A DNA stretch of 64,000 nucleotides, from assembly GCF_001857965.1 (NCBI RefSeq), contig NZ_CP017774.1, forward strand, positions 1,736,001-1,800,000. Direction: 5' to 3'. How positions within the stretch are numbered: the first letter of the stretch is position 1; each line of letters starts with the position of its first letter. Source of the stretch: Flavobacterium commune (GTDB taxonomy: Bacteria; Bacteroidota; Bacteroidia; Flavobacteriales; Flavobacteriaceae). Under the pieces are notes generated by a model. That model was not told where the DNA came from. It saw only the letters and a program-made list of their open reading frames with translations, and did not search any database. The position numbers and the translations under genes were made by a program. Below are positions 14,659-23,078 of the stretch, one piece after another.

Positions 14659-15021
14659 ATGATATCCACCAGTAACAAATACAAGAACGGAAAAGGAGAA
14701 CATTATCCCCTGATAGGTAATTTTATCCATTATCACATTGTACAGCATAAAATCAAGAAAGCCGAAGTAGCCAGGCAACTCGGCATACTTCCCACAGGAT
14801 TGAACGAATATTTCAAAAAAGAGTCCTTGCAGTTTGCTATACTCTGGAAGTTAAGTCTAGCCCTCAAGCACAATTTTATTGCACAACTGGGCGAATACGT
14901 ACCCTTTCCATACGAGAACAAACGTGAAAAAGCCCTAAAAAAAGAACTCGATGAGAAAAACGCTTATATCCAGAAACTGGAAATACAGCTCGAAACCTTA
15001 AGAGAAATGATAAAGAAGTAG
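14659..15021 (+). CDS. Small HTH protein with C-terminal coiled coil
   Basis: A 120-residue protein. The middle (about 25-70) reads HKIKKAEVARQLGILPTGLNEYFKKESLQFAILWKLSLAL, an XRE/lambda-repressor-like helix-turn-helix. The last 35 residues (EKALKKELDEKNAYIQKLEIQLETLREMIKK) form a coiled coil suited to dimerisation. No effector domain is present. It lies between the 22-bp array and the PHP-SMC gene on the same strand, and could bind either the array or the palindromes at 15065-15129; that is inference. Similar short HTH-coiled-coil proteins occur as orphan genes in accessory regions of Bacteroidota. Confidence 0.78.
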   Translation: MISTSNKYKNGKGEHYPLIGNFIHYHIVQHKIKKAEVARQLGILPTGLNEYFKKESLQFAILWKLSLALKHNFIAQLGEYVPFPYENKREKALKKELDEKNAYIQKLEIQLETLREMIKK

Positions 15022-15064
15022 TTTTTTTGTAAGAATTATTTATATATTAGCGGAAATAATTTTT

Positions 15065-15129
15065 ACGCAATAGCTATTGCGTATATCATACCAAATACAG
15101 ACAGATAGGCGCAATAGAGTTGCGTATAT
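15065..15129. repeat. 18-bp perfect palindrome plus a second imperfect copy upstream of the PHP-SMC gene
   Basis: ACGCAATAGCTATTGCGT (15065-15082) is a perfect palindrome followed by ATAT. A related imperfect copy, GCGCAATAGAGTTGCGTATA, starts at 15110. The two also pair with each other as a long imperfect inverted repeat, so the stretch can fold as one extended stem just before the GTTGGGTGC boundary at 15136. It could be an operator pair or part of a recombination-site-like structure. Confidence 0.7.
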
Positions 15130-15176
15130 TTATGAGTTGGGTGCAAGCTTAAAAACACACCGTAAAAAATAAAATT

Positions 15177-17906
15177 ATGACAAAAATTGTAAGGGGTTCA
15201 GAATGGAGAATTTGGGATTTACATATTCATACTCCTGAATCAATATGTCAAGACTATAAAAATACACCTGAGAATTGGGAGAAGTTTATTAACTGCCTAG
15301 AAAACCTACCAGAAGATGTGAAAGTGATTGGTATAACTGATTACTATTTCATTGATGGATATGAGAAAGTAATGGCTTATAAAGCCAAAGGAAGATTGAA
15401 AAACCTTGAAAAAATATTTCCAATTCTTGAGTTTCGAATTGACACCTTTGGAAGCGGAAATGAAAACAGACTTCAAAAAATTAATTTACATATTTTATTC
15501 GATATAGATGAATCAAAACTAGATGCTGAAATAAAGAAAATTCGTGAAGAATTTATCGACAACATAAAGATTTCGAAATTAGAAGCTCATAAAACTAAAA
15601 AACTCTCAAAAGAAAATTTTTCTGAAATAGGCGGAACATTAAAAGACGGTTTTGAATCACTAATACCTTCAACAGAGGAAGTTTTAGAACTAGTAAATTC
15701 AACTGCTTGGAAGGACAAAACTTTTCTATTCCTTGGATATAAAGAATGGAGCAATCTGGAAAAAAATCAACAGCTTAAACCTTTAAAAGACCATTTATAT
15801 TCACAAGTCAAAGCATTTTTCAGTAATAATATTGATTCAAATGAAAAAAATCAAAATTGGCTTAATGAGTTTGGAAATAAAAAATTACTTCATTCACTAG
15901 ACATTCATTCATTCAAATATTTAGACACATTTGAATTTGACGAAAATGGAAATAAAAAGCCAATTGAAAATTATCATTGCCATACTTGGATAAAAGCAGA
16001 CCCAACATTTAATGGTCTAAAGCAAATTGATTACGAACCTGATGAGAGAGTAATTATTGAGCAAATTAAACCACAAGAAAAAGCAGGATATCAGGCTATT
16101 GATTCTGTAACCATAACTCATAGTGATTTTACACATCAAACTTTATACTTAAATCAAAACCTTAACTGTATAATAGGCGGAAGGTCAACAGGAAAATCCG
16201 TTTTGCTTGGAGCAATTGCAAAGAAATTAAATTGCGATAAACCTGTAAAATTTGGCAATCAAGAATACACCGACTTTGTTAACGCAATAGTTTCTGGTCT
16301 TTCCATTACTTGGAAAGATGGTGTTGAAAACAACGACAGAAATATCGAATATTTTCCACAAAGCTATATGTATCAATTAGCCAAAAACAAAAATGGAGAA
16401 CTTGATAAATTAGTAGAGGAAATTATTAAACAGGATATAGTAAAAAATCAGTTAATAACAAATTATGATTCCTTCTCAAGCGAAAACAATTCTGATATAA
16501 CAACAAAAATCAACAAGCTCTTTCAATTACAAGAAGATTTAATCAAGCGAAAGCTAAAACTGAAAGAAAAAGGGGATGAAAAAGGAATTAGAAATGAAAT
16601 CGAAAAACTGACTAAAGAACTTTCAGAGCTAAAACTAAAAATTCAAATATCCGAACAAGAACTTGAAGAATATAACAAGTTAAAATTGCAATTAGAGGAG
16701 CTTACAAAGACCAACGAAACCTACAATACTCAAATCTCAAAAATACAAGCATTAAAGGAGAAGTTTTTCCTTAATAAAGACATCGACTTTGATATAGTTT
16801 CACTCTCAGATGCAAACAGAAGTGAAATTAAATCTTCTTTTGAAAAGCTTAGAGAAAAATTTCAGAATGAATGGGAATCTGAAATTGATAAGATATCTTT
16901 AAAAAACACTGTAATTGTCAAAGCAAACAGCGAAGCAATAAACGAGATTGAAAAAAATCCAAATTTTATAAAAGGAATAGAAGCTTTCAAGAATAACAAA
17001 CAATACAAGGAAGTTGAGGAGAAGCTCAAAAATCAAAGAGACAAGCTTGCCGACATAACGTTAATTAAAAAAGAAATAGAAGAGTTTATTTTACAAATTG
17101 ACAGTTTTAAAACCTCTATAAAACAAGCACATAGGAACTTTTATATCAAGATTGAAGAAATTAAAGAAAGCCTTAAAATTTCAGAGGGTAAACTAGAAAT
17201 ATTAGCTTTCCCAAAATTAAAATCGAATGAATTCAAGGAACTTCTTAACTGGAGTATCAATCAGCAAAGTGACGAAGGAAAAAGGTTAGTAAATACTCCT
17301 ATTGAAAATAAAGTAGAAGACTATTTTAAACTTACAAATGAGATTTTTGAGAAACTCTTAAATGCTAACATTACATTAAAGGGCGGAAATGAACATTTGG
17401 GTTTAGCATTAAAATTAATGGCTACAAATTTCTTTCAAATTTCCTACAATATTCTTTATGAAGACACATTTAATCAAATGTCAGAAGGAAAAAAAGCCTT
17501 TGTTGTTCTTATGTTGCTGTTAGACTTTAGTGATAAAGATTGTCCAATTTTAATTGACCAACCAGAAGACGATTTAGATAATAGGGCAATTTATAAAGAG
17601 TTGGTTAAGTATCTGAAAAAGAAGAAAAAAGAAAGACAAATAATTGTGGTAACGCATAATCCAAATATCGTGGTAGGTGCTGATTCAGAGCAAGTAATTG
17701 TTGCTAATCAAAATGGTGTTGACACCAAGAATAGAAACGGAACTAAATTTCAATATATCACAGGTAGTTTGGAAAACACGAAAGAGACTGATGCGAAAAT
17801 TGACATTATTTTAGAGAGACAAGGAATTAAAGAACACGTCTGTGAAATACTCGAGGGAGGTAATGAAGCATTTAAACAGCGTGAGAAAAAGTATGACATC
17901 AAATAG
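15177..17906 (+). CDS. PHP-domain SMC-like ATPase (TrlF-type)
   Basis: A 909-residue two-domain protein. The N-terminal PHP phosphoesterase domain starts WRIWDLHIHTPES (His16, His18), with VIGITDYYF and later HCHTW as further metal-site candidates. From about 305 an SMC/RecF-type ABC ATPase begins, with Walker A GGRSTGKS (334-341). A long coiled coil spans about 430-700. The ABC-like signature MSEGKKAF (about 767), Walker B CPILIDQPEDDLDN (789-802) and switch-His VVTHNPNIVV follow. The architecture matches proteins annotated TrlF-family or PHP-SMC, often found in defence-rich accessory DNA. Function here is inferred: nucleic-acid or nucleotide processing gated by ATP. The gene is flanked by GTTGGGTGC and GCACCCAAC. 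Confidence 0.88.
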   Translation: MTKIVRGSEWRIWDLHIHTPESICQDYKNTPENWEKFINCLENLPEDVKVIGITDYYFIDGYEKVMAYKAKGRLKNLEKIFPILEFRIDTFGSGNENRLQKINLHILFDIDESKLDAEIKKIREEFIDNIKISKLEAHKTKKLSKENFSEIGGTLKDGFESLIPSTEEVLELVNSTAWKDKTFLFLGYKEWSNLEKNQQLKPLKDHLYSQVKAFFSNNIDSNEKNQNWLNEFGNKKLLHSLDIHSFKYLDTFEFDENGNKKPIENYHCHTWIKADPTFNGLKQIDYEPDERVIIEQIKPQEKAGYQAIDSVTITHSDFTHQTLYLNQNLNCIIGGRSTGKSVLLGAIAKKLNCDKPVKFGNQEYTDFVNAIVSGLSITWKDGVENNDRNIEYFPQSYMYQLAKNKNGELDKLVEEIIKQDIVKNQLITNYDSFSSENNSDITTKINKLFQLQEDLIKRKLKLKEKGDEKGIRNEIEKLTKELSELKLKIQISEQELEEYNKLKLQLEELTKTNETYNTQISKIQALKEKFFLNKDIDFDIVSLSDANRSEIKSSFEKLREKFQNEWESEIDKISLKNTVIVKANSEAINEIEKNPNFIKGIEAFKNNKQYKEVEEKLKNQRDKLADITLIKKEIEEFILQIDSFKTSIKQAHRNFYIKIEEIKESLKISEGKLEILAFPKLKSNEFKELLNWSINQQSDEGKRLVNTPIENKVEDYFKLTNEIFEKLLNANITLKGGNEHLGLALKLMATNFFQISYNILYEDTFNQMSEGKKAFVVLMLLLDFSDKDCPILIDQPEDDLDNRAIYKELVKYLKKKKKERQIIVVTHNPNIVVGADSEQVIVANQNGVDTKNRNGTKFQYITGSLENTKETDAKIDIILERQGIKEHVCEILEGGNEAFKQREKKYDIK

Positions 17907-17913
17907 AAAGCCA

Positions 17914-18050
17914 GCACCCAACAGCACCTACCCAAAAGTGGCGGTTCAGAGGTTAAATCAAGCTTTGTGCTTCTATCAAAGTTTCTACTTGGTTGACAGT
18001 GAAGTGCTTCGATTTCCGCCACATCGCCAAGCCGAAAAACGTTGTGCGAG
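17914..18050 (+). repeat. attC-like 132-bp imperfect palindromic spacer (1)
   Basis: Begins with ACCCAAC at 17916-17922, which matches the integron R'' consensus RYYYAAC. It ends with GTTGTGC at 18041-18047, one mismatch from GTTRRRY. The inner GTGGCGG (17939-17945) and CCGCCAC (18017-18023) are complementary and sit 16 and 17 nt from the outer boxes. Total length is 132 bp. The outer GCACCCAAC is the exact complement of GTTGGGTGC at 15136-15144 upstream of the PHP-SMC gene, as expected if that gene were a circular cassette. Confidence 0.55.
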
Positions 18051-18074
18051 ATTTAAGAAAAAACCTAAAACGAA

Positions 18075-18593
18075 ATGGACATTAAGGGAAAATCAAATAG
18101 TTTAAAAATTGAATTAAAAAGAAACTATTTTAAAATTATTGGTTTGAGCATAGTTTTCCTTTTTCTCCTTTTTTGCTCGGTCACAAGCTTTATTTTGGCT
18201 GTGAAAGCAAATTGGAATGTCATTTACTTATTTTTGATAGTAGCTGTAATTTTCGGTTTTTTATTGTTTAAAAGGATATTTTGGGAAGTTTTTGGTTTTT
18301 GGAAAATCTCTATCGAAGAAAATGTATTAGATGTAGAAAAAAACTATTTTATCTTTAAAAACTCTTCCACATACTCGATAAATTCAAATGACTTTTTTGT
18401 TACAAGAAATTTAGACAATGTCCAGTTTATAAAAATCTTTCCTCTCGGAAAATTATATCTTGATATTATTTCAAAAATCCATAAAAAAAATTGGAGTGTT
18501 GTTCTGATAAAATCCGAATCAGAGAAAACTATTGCATCTGGATTTTTCGAAAGTGAAGCAGCTGAAATAGTCAGTTTATTAGAAAGAAAGTAA
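18075..18593 (+). CDS. Orphan two-TM membrane protein
   Basis: A 172-residue protein with a basic N-terminus (MDIKGKSNSLKIELKRNY). Two adjacent transmembrane helices span about 20-45 and 50-68. The cytoplasmic beta-rich remainder (KISIEENVLDVEKNYFIFKNSSTYSINSNDFFVTRN...) could be a PH-like fold. No family was recognised. It is very AT-rich and follows the first attC-like spacer. It is bracketed by GTTGTGCGAG (18041-18050) and its exact complement CTCGCACAAC (18596-18605). It points the same way as the other genes of the block, as gene cassettes do. Confidence 0.65.
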   Translation: MDIKGKSNSLKIELKRNYFKIIGLSIVFLFLLFCSVTSFILAVKANWNVIYLFLIVAVIFGFLLFKRIFWEVFGFWKISIEENVLDVEKNYFIFKNSSTYSINSNDFFVTRNLDNVQFIKIFPLGKLYLDIISKIHKKNWSVVLIKSESEKTIASGFFESEAAEIVSLLERK

Positions 18594-18595
18594 AC

Positions 18596-18730
18596 CTCGC
18601 ACAACACCGCATTTACGCAAGAGCTGGTTTTTAGTAAATTGAACGTTTGTTCAAACCAAGAAAATTCTATTTTAGCAGAGAGAACTCTGCTCCTATTTCC
18701 GCTCCTGCGCAAATGCGCGAAACGTTAGCG
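18596..18730 (+). repeat. attC-like 132-bp imperfect palindromic spacer (2)
   Basis: Begins GCACAAC at 18599-18605 and ends GTTAGCG at 18724-18730. That is 132 bp, the same length as spacer 1. Inner arms GCATTTACGCAAGAGC (18609-18624) and GCTCCTGCGCAAATGC (18701-18716) pair with two mismatches. A central AGCAGAG/CTCTGCT hairpin lies at 18674-18691. The right box GTTAGCG deviates from GTTRRRY at two positions, so the integron assignment is weaker here. Confidence 0.5.
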
Positions 18731-18792
18731 GTAAGCAAACTAAAAATAACGAAAACTAAAAATAATATATAATCAAAATATTTTAAATCTAA

Positions 18793-19086
18793 ATGGGATT
18801 ATTTAATAGGCACAAAATTTCGACTTTTTTTCTTCTTATTTACATATTTTGGATAATCTTCGTTATCAATTGGTTTAAATCAGGCTCTTCTAGTTATCCT
18901 CACTCTTGCGGAGCTGCGAATGGAGGTTTAATTATGTTAACATTTCTGATTATCGCTATTTATTCATTAATTCTTATTGTTAAAATAATAATTGCGAAAG
19001 AACAGAAACGCTCAGACTTTTTTAAAATATTTGGATTAATATATGTCTTGCCAATTATACTAATATTAGGTTCTTTTTTGTTTTAA
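18793..19086 (+). CDS. Orphan small membrane protein, three TM segments
   Basis: A 97-residue, strongly hydrophobic protein. Helices lie at about 9-27, 45-66 and 77-97, and the loop WFKSGSSSYPHSCGAANGG carries one Cys. No family recognised. It follows spacer 2 in the same orientation and is AT-rich like 18075-18593. No complementary GTTAGCG box is found downstream, so its cassette boundary, if any, has decayed or been overwritten by the 112-bp repeat array. Confidence 0.55.
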   Translation: MGLFNRHKISTFFLLIYIFWIIFVINWFKSGSSSYPHSCGAANGGLIMLTFLIIAIYSLILIVKIIIAKEQKRSDFFKIFGLIYVLPIILILGSFLF

Positions 19087-19096
19087 ACCCCACGCT

Positions 19097-19122
19097 GCCG
19101 CACGAATCCTTTCGTGTGGCAT
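19097..19122. terminator. Hairpin after the 18793 gene
   Basis: GCCGCACGAA and TTCGTGTGGC form a 10-bp stem with one mismatch and a short loop, 10 bp after the stop codon. There is no long T run, so termination is uncertain. Confidence 0.5.
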
Positions 19123-19138
19123 CTTGTTAATTATAATG

Positions 19139-19500
19139 ACCCAGGTAGTTCTGATATCCGTAAACGTTAGCGCAGAATTGCATTCTGTGCCCACAAAGAG
19201 GAGCCACTTTGTGGAGTTACTTGATGAGATTGCTTCGTTCCTCGCAATGACACCAGATAGCTCGGATATATGTAAACGTTAGTGCAGAATTGCATTCTGT
19301 GCCCACAAACAGGAGCCACTTTGTGGAGTTACTTGATGAGATTGCTTCGTTCCTCGCAATGACACCAGATAGCTCGGATATATGTAAACGTTAGTGCAGA
19401 ATTGCATTCTGTGCCCACAAAGAGGAGCCACTTTGTGGAGTTACTTGATGAGATTGCTTCGCCAGTTCGCTATCGCTCGGGTCTTCCTTCGTCAGGATGA
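19139..19500. repeat. 112-bp tandem repeat, about three copies
   Basis: GTTAG(C/T)GCAGAATTGC recurs at 19166, 19278 and 19390, an exact 112-bp period. Each unit has a GCAGAAT/ATTCTG hairpin, a CCACAAAG/CTTTGTGG hairpin, and, in the first two copies, the 25-bp dispersed element also found at 1716-1800. The third copy diverges after about 70 bp. A partial copy (CCAGGTAGTTCTGATATCC) precedes at 19141. The 19501-19668 remainder is the ileS upstream region. Confidence 0.95.
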
Positions 19501-19668
19501 CAAGTTTGTGGTGAAAGCCAGAAAGTTCTAATAGTTTTAATTGTTACAACTTTCTTGTTTTTTGCAAAAACCTTCTGAAATTGTGTTTATTCGCTCTTTT
19601 TTCTTTCCTCTTTTCTCTATTTTCCTCAAAATTCCTTACTTTCGCACCTCGTTTAAGAAAAGGATAAA

Positions 19669-22600
19669 ATGAGCACAAAATTTACTGAGTACAAAGGACT
19701 TGACTTGCCAACAGTAGCGTCGGAAGTTCTTGATTTTTGGAAGAAAGAAAATATATTTGAAAAGAGTGTAACTACTCGCGAAGGTGCTGAGCCTTTCGTG
19801 TTTTTTGAAGGGCCACCTTCGGCAAACGGATTGCCGGGAATTCACCACGTGATGGCACGTGCCATTAAAGATATTTTTTGCAGATATAAAACCCAAAAAG
19901 GTTTTCAGGTAAAAAGAAAAGCGGGTTGGGATACACACGGTTTGCCAGTAGAATTAGGTACTGAGAAAGAACTTGGAATTACCAAAGAAGATATCGGGAA
20001 AACCATTTCGGTAGAAGATTATAACGAAGCCTGTAAAAAAACGGTAATGCGTTATACAGACGTATGGAATGATTTGACCGAAAAAATGGGGTATTGGGTA
20101 GATATGGAAGATCCGTATGTGACTTATAAACCAAAATATATGGAGAGTGTTTGGTGGCTTTTGAAACAAATCTATAACAAAGATTTGATGTACAAAGGTT
20201 ATACGATTCAGCCGTATTCTCCAAAAGCAGGAACAGGATTGTCATCGCATGAGGTGAATCAGCCAGGTTCTTACCGCGATGTTACTGATACTACAATTGT
20301 AGCTCAGTTCAAAGCTAAAACGGAAAGTTTACCGGGCTTTTTAGAAGGTTTTGGAACGATTCATATCTTGGCCTGGACGACAACTCCCTGGACTTTGCCA
20401 TCGAATACCGCTTTGACAGTAGGTCCAAAAATAGATTATGTTTTAGTAAAGACTTTTAATCAATATACTTTTGAGCCAATCAATGTTGTTTTGGCTAAAA
20501 ACTTAGTAGGTAAACAGTTTGGGAAATCTTATTTCGCAACTGAAGAAGCTGCTGATTTTGAAAATTACAAAGCAGGAGATAAGAAAATCCCATACCAAAT
20601 TTTAGCAGAAGCTAAAGGAGCTGATTTAGTTGGTATCCGTTACGAACAATTATTGCCTTGGGCATTACCATATCAAAATCCTGAAAATGCGTTTAGAGTA
20701 ATTTCGGGAGATTTCGTTACTACTGAGGACGGAACAGGAATTGTGCACACGGCACCAACTTTTGGTGCTGATGATGCCAAGGTGGCTAAAGAAGCTACTC
20801 CTGAAGTTCCGCCAATGTTAGTTTTAGACGAAAACGGAACAGCAGTTCCATTGGTAGATTTGCAAGGTAGATTTGTTGAAGGGTTAGGCGAATTTGCAGG
20901 GAAATATGTGAAAAATGAATATTATGATGCCGATCAGGCACCGGAGCGTTCGGTTGACGTAGAGATTGCTATTCGATTAAAAGAAGAAAATAAAGCCTTT
21001 AAGGTTGAGAAATATGTACACAGTTACCCACATTGCTGGAGAACTGATAAGCCTATTTTATACTATCCTCTTGATTCTTGGTTTATCAAAATCACTGAAG
21101 TGAGAGACAGAATGTTTGATTTGAATGAAACCATTAACTGGAAACCTAAAGCAACCGGAGAAGGACGTTTTGGGAACTGGTTGAAAAATGCCAACGACTG
21201 GAACTTGTCACGTTCAAGATATTGGGGAATTCCATTGCCAATTTGGAGAACCGATGATAAACAAGAGGAAGTTCTGATTGGTTCGGTTGAGGAATTATAC
21301 AACGAAATCGAGAAATCTATTGCTGCCGGATTCCAAAAAGAAAACCCGTTCAAAGGTTTTGAAATTGGAAACATGAGCGAAAGTAATTATGATTTAATTG
21401 ACCTGCATAAGAATGTGGTAGATGGAATTACGTTGGTTTCGGCTTCAGGAAAACCAATGAAGCGCGAAAGTGATTTGATTGATGTTTGGTTTGATTCAGG
21501 GGCGATGCCTTATGCACAATGGCATTATCCATTTGAAAACAAAGAGCTAATTGACAACAATAAGTCATTCCCGGCTGATTTTATTGCCGAAGGAGTGGAT
21601 CAAACGCGCGGATGGTTTTATACGCTTCACGCTATCGGAACCTTGGTTTTTGATAACATTGCTTATAAAAATGTAGTTTCTAACGGATTGGTTTTAGACA
21701 AAAACGGACAAAAAATGTCTAAGCGTCTGGGGAATGCTGTTGATCCATTTACAACTTTGGCTGAATACGGTCCTGATGCTACGCGCTGGTATATGATTGC
21801 CAATGCGAATCCTTGGGATAACTTAAAATTTGATATTGAAGGTGTGGCTGAGGTAAGAAGAAAATTCTTTGGAACACTTTATAATACGTATTCATTCTTT
21901 AGTTTGTATGCTAATATTGATGGTTTCAAATTTGATGAGGCTGAGGTTTCGTTGAATGAAAGACCGGAAATTGACCGTTGGATTTTATCAGAATTACATA
22001 CTTTAATCAAATTAGTTGATGAAGCCTATGCCGATTATGAGCCAACGAGAGCTGCCCGTGCTATTTCTGATTTCGTACAGGAAAACCTGAGTAACTGGTA
22101 CGTTCGTTTGTGTCGTCGTCGTTTCTGGAAAGGAGAATACGCTCAGGATAAAATTGCGGCTTATCAAACATTATATACTTGTTTGTTAACCGTAAGTAAA
22201 CTAAGTGCTCCAATAGCTCCTTTCTTTATGGATAAGCTTTACAGAGACTTAACACAGGCTGCACAAACAGAAAAATTTGATAGTGTACATTTGGCGGAAT
22301 TTCCAAAATACGTTGAAAACTTTGTTGATAAATCGTTAGAGAGCAAAATGCAGAAAGCACAGACCATTTCGTCACTGGTTTTATCGCTGCGTAAGAAGGA
22401 GATGATCAAGGTGCGTCAACCGCTGCAAAAGGTAATGATTCCGGTACTTGACGAGAAACAGAGAGCTGAAATTGAAGCCGTTTCTGAGCTAATAAAAGCA
22501 GAGGTAAACGTCAAAGAAATTGAACTTTTAGACGATGCTTCAGGGGTATTGGTAAAGCAAATTAAGCCTAATTTTAAAGCACTTGGGCCACGTTTTGGAA

Positions 22601-23070
22601 AAGATATGGGATTGATTTCCAAAGAGATACAAGGTTTTTCTCCGGAGCAAATTAATCAGTTGGATAAGGAAGGAAGCTTAAGTATTGTCATTGCAGGAAA
22701 AGACGTAACTTTATCATTAGAGGATGTAGAGATAACTTCTCAGGATATTGAGGGTTGGCTGGTAGCCAATTCGAACGGAATAACTGTTGCGCTTGACATC
22801 ACTATTTCTGAAGAATTGAAAAAAGAAGGAATTGCAAGAGAGTTAGTCAACAGAATTCAGAACATCAGAAAAGATTCTGGATTTGAGGTAACTGACAAGA
22901 TTAAAGTGTATTTGCAAAACAATGCTGTTTTAGAGGCCGCAGTAAACGAAAATGATGGTTACATCAAATCAGAAACCTTAACGGAAGAGTTGGTTTTTGA
23001 AGAGCATATCGAGAATGGCACAGAAATTGAATTTGACGACATTAAAACTAAAATAACGATTACTAAATAA
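19669..23070 (+). CDS. ileS: Isoleucine--tRNA ligase, IleRS2-like with GXHH signature
   Basis: Charges tRNA-Ile; class I synthetase of 1133 residues, typical of the eukaryote-like (type 2) clade. The HIGH-type motif reads PPSANGLPGIHHV: positions 57-60 are G-I-H-H, where the class consensus is HXGH. The rest is canonical: AGWDTHGLPVE, the CP1 editing domain with AWTTTPWTLPSNTAL, WISR-equivalent LSRSRYWGIPLPIW, and KMSKR at 682-686. The C-terminal anticodon-binding domain and a type-2 extension follow. The start MSTKFTEYKGLDLPTV is standard. It is followed after 8 bp by a dksA-like gene, probably co-transcribed. Confidence 0.97.
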   Translation: MSTKFTEYKGLDLPTVASEVLDFWKKENIFEKSVTTREGAEPFVFFEGPPSANGLPGIHHVMARAIKDIFCRYKTQKGFQVKRKAGWDTHGLPVELGTEKELGITKEDIGKTISVEDYNEACKKTVMRYTDVWNDLTEKMGYWVDMEDPYVTYKPKYMESVWWLLKQIYNKDLMYKGYTIQPYSPKAGTGLSSHEVNQPGSYRDVTDTTIVAQFKAKTESLPGFLEGFGTIHILAWTTTPWTLPSNTALTVGPKIDYVLVKTFNQYTFEPINVVLAKNLVGKQFGKSYFATEEAADFENYKAGDKKIPYQILAEAKGADLVGIRYEQLLPWALPYQNPENAFRVISGDFVTTEDGTGIVHTAPTFGADDAKVAKEATPEVPPMLVLDENGTAVPLVDLQGRFVEGLGEFAGKYVKNEYYDADQAPERSVDVEIAIRLKEENKAFKVEKYVHSYPHCWRTDKPILYYPLDSWFIKITEVRDRMFDLNETINWKPKATGEGRFGNWLKNANDWNLSRSRYWGIPLPIWRTDDKQEEVLIGSVEELYNEIEKSIAAGFQKENPFKGFEIGNMSESNYDLIDLHKNVVDGITLVSASGKPMKRESDLIDVWFDSGAMPYAQWHYPFENKELIDNNKSFPADFIAEGVDQTRGWFYTLHAIGTLVFDNIAYKNVVSNGLVLDKNGQKMSKRLGNAVDPFTTLAEYGPDATRWYMIANANPWDNLKFDIEGVAEVRRKFFGTLYNTYSFFSLYANIDGFKFDEAEVSLNERPEIDRWILSELHTLIKLVDEAYADYEPTRAARAISDFVQENLSNWYVRLCRRRFWKGEYAQDKIAAYQTLYTCLLTVSKLSAPIAPFFMDKLYRDLTQAAQTEKFDSVHLAEFPKYVENFVDKSLESKMQKAQTISSLVLSLRKKEMIKVRQPLQKVMIPVLDEKQRAEIEAVSELIKAEVNVKEIELLDDASGVLVKQIKPNFKALGPRFGKDMGLISKEIQGFSPEQINQLDKEGSLSIVIAGKDVTLSLEDVEITSQDIEGWLVANSNGITVALDITISEELKKEGIARELVNRIQNIRKDSGFEVTDKIKVYLQNNAVLEAAVNENDGYIKSETLTEELVFEEHIENGTEIEFDDIKTKITITK

Positions 23071-23078
23071 TATTGATT

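Noticed and set aside
14382..15021. Iteron-type plasmid replication origin
   Set aside because: Unit length fits, but no replication initiator, DnaA boxes or partition genes were found; the 120-residue HTH protein is too small and unlike Rep.
17842..18105. 87-residue ORF bridging the PHP-SMC end and the spacer
   Set aside because: It runs out of frame through the 3' end of the ATPase gene and through the palindromic spacer; composition is repeat-derived.
17914..19500. Complete integron
   Set aside because: No integron integrase or attI is in the window, and two of three right-hand boxes deviate from GTTRRRY; kept only as an attC-like observation.
19501..19668. T-box or leader peptide upstream of ileS
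   Set aside because: No T-box sequence, specifier hairpin or Ile-rich leader ORF is visible; the stretch is pyrimidine-rich and unstructured.
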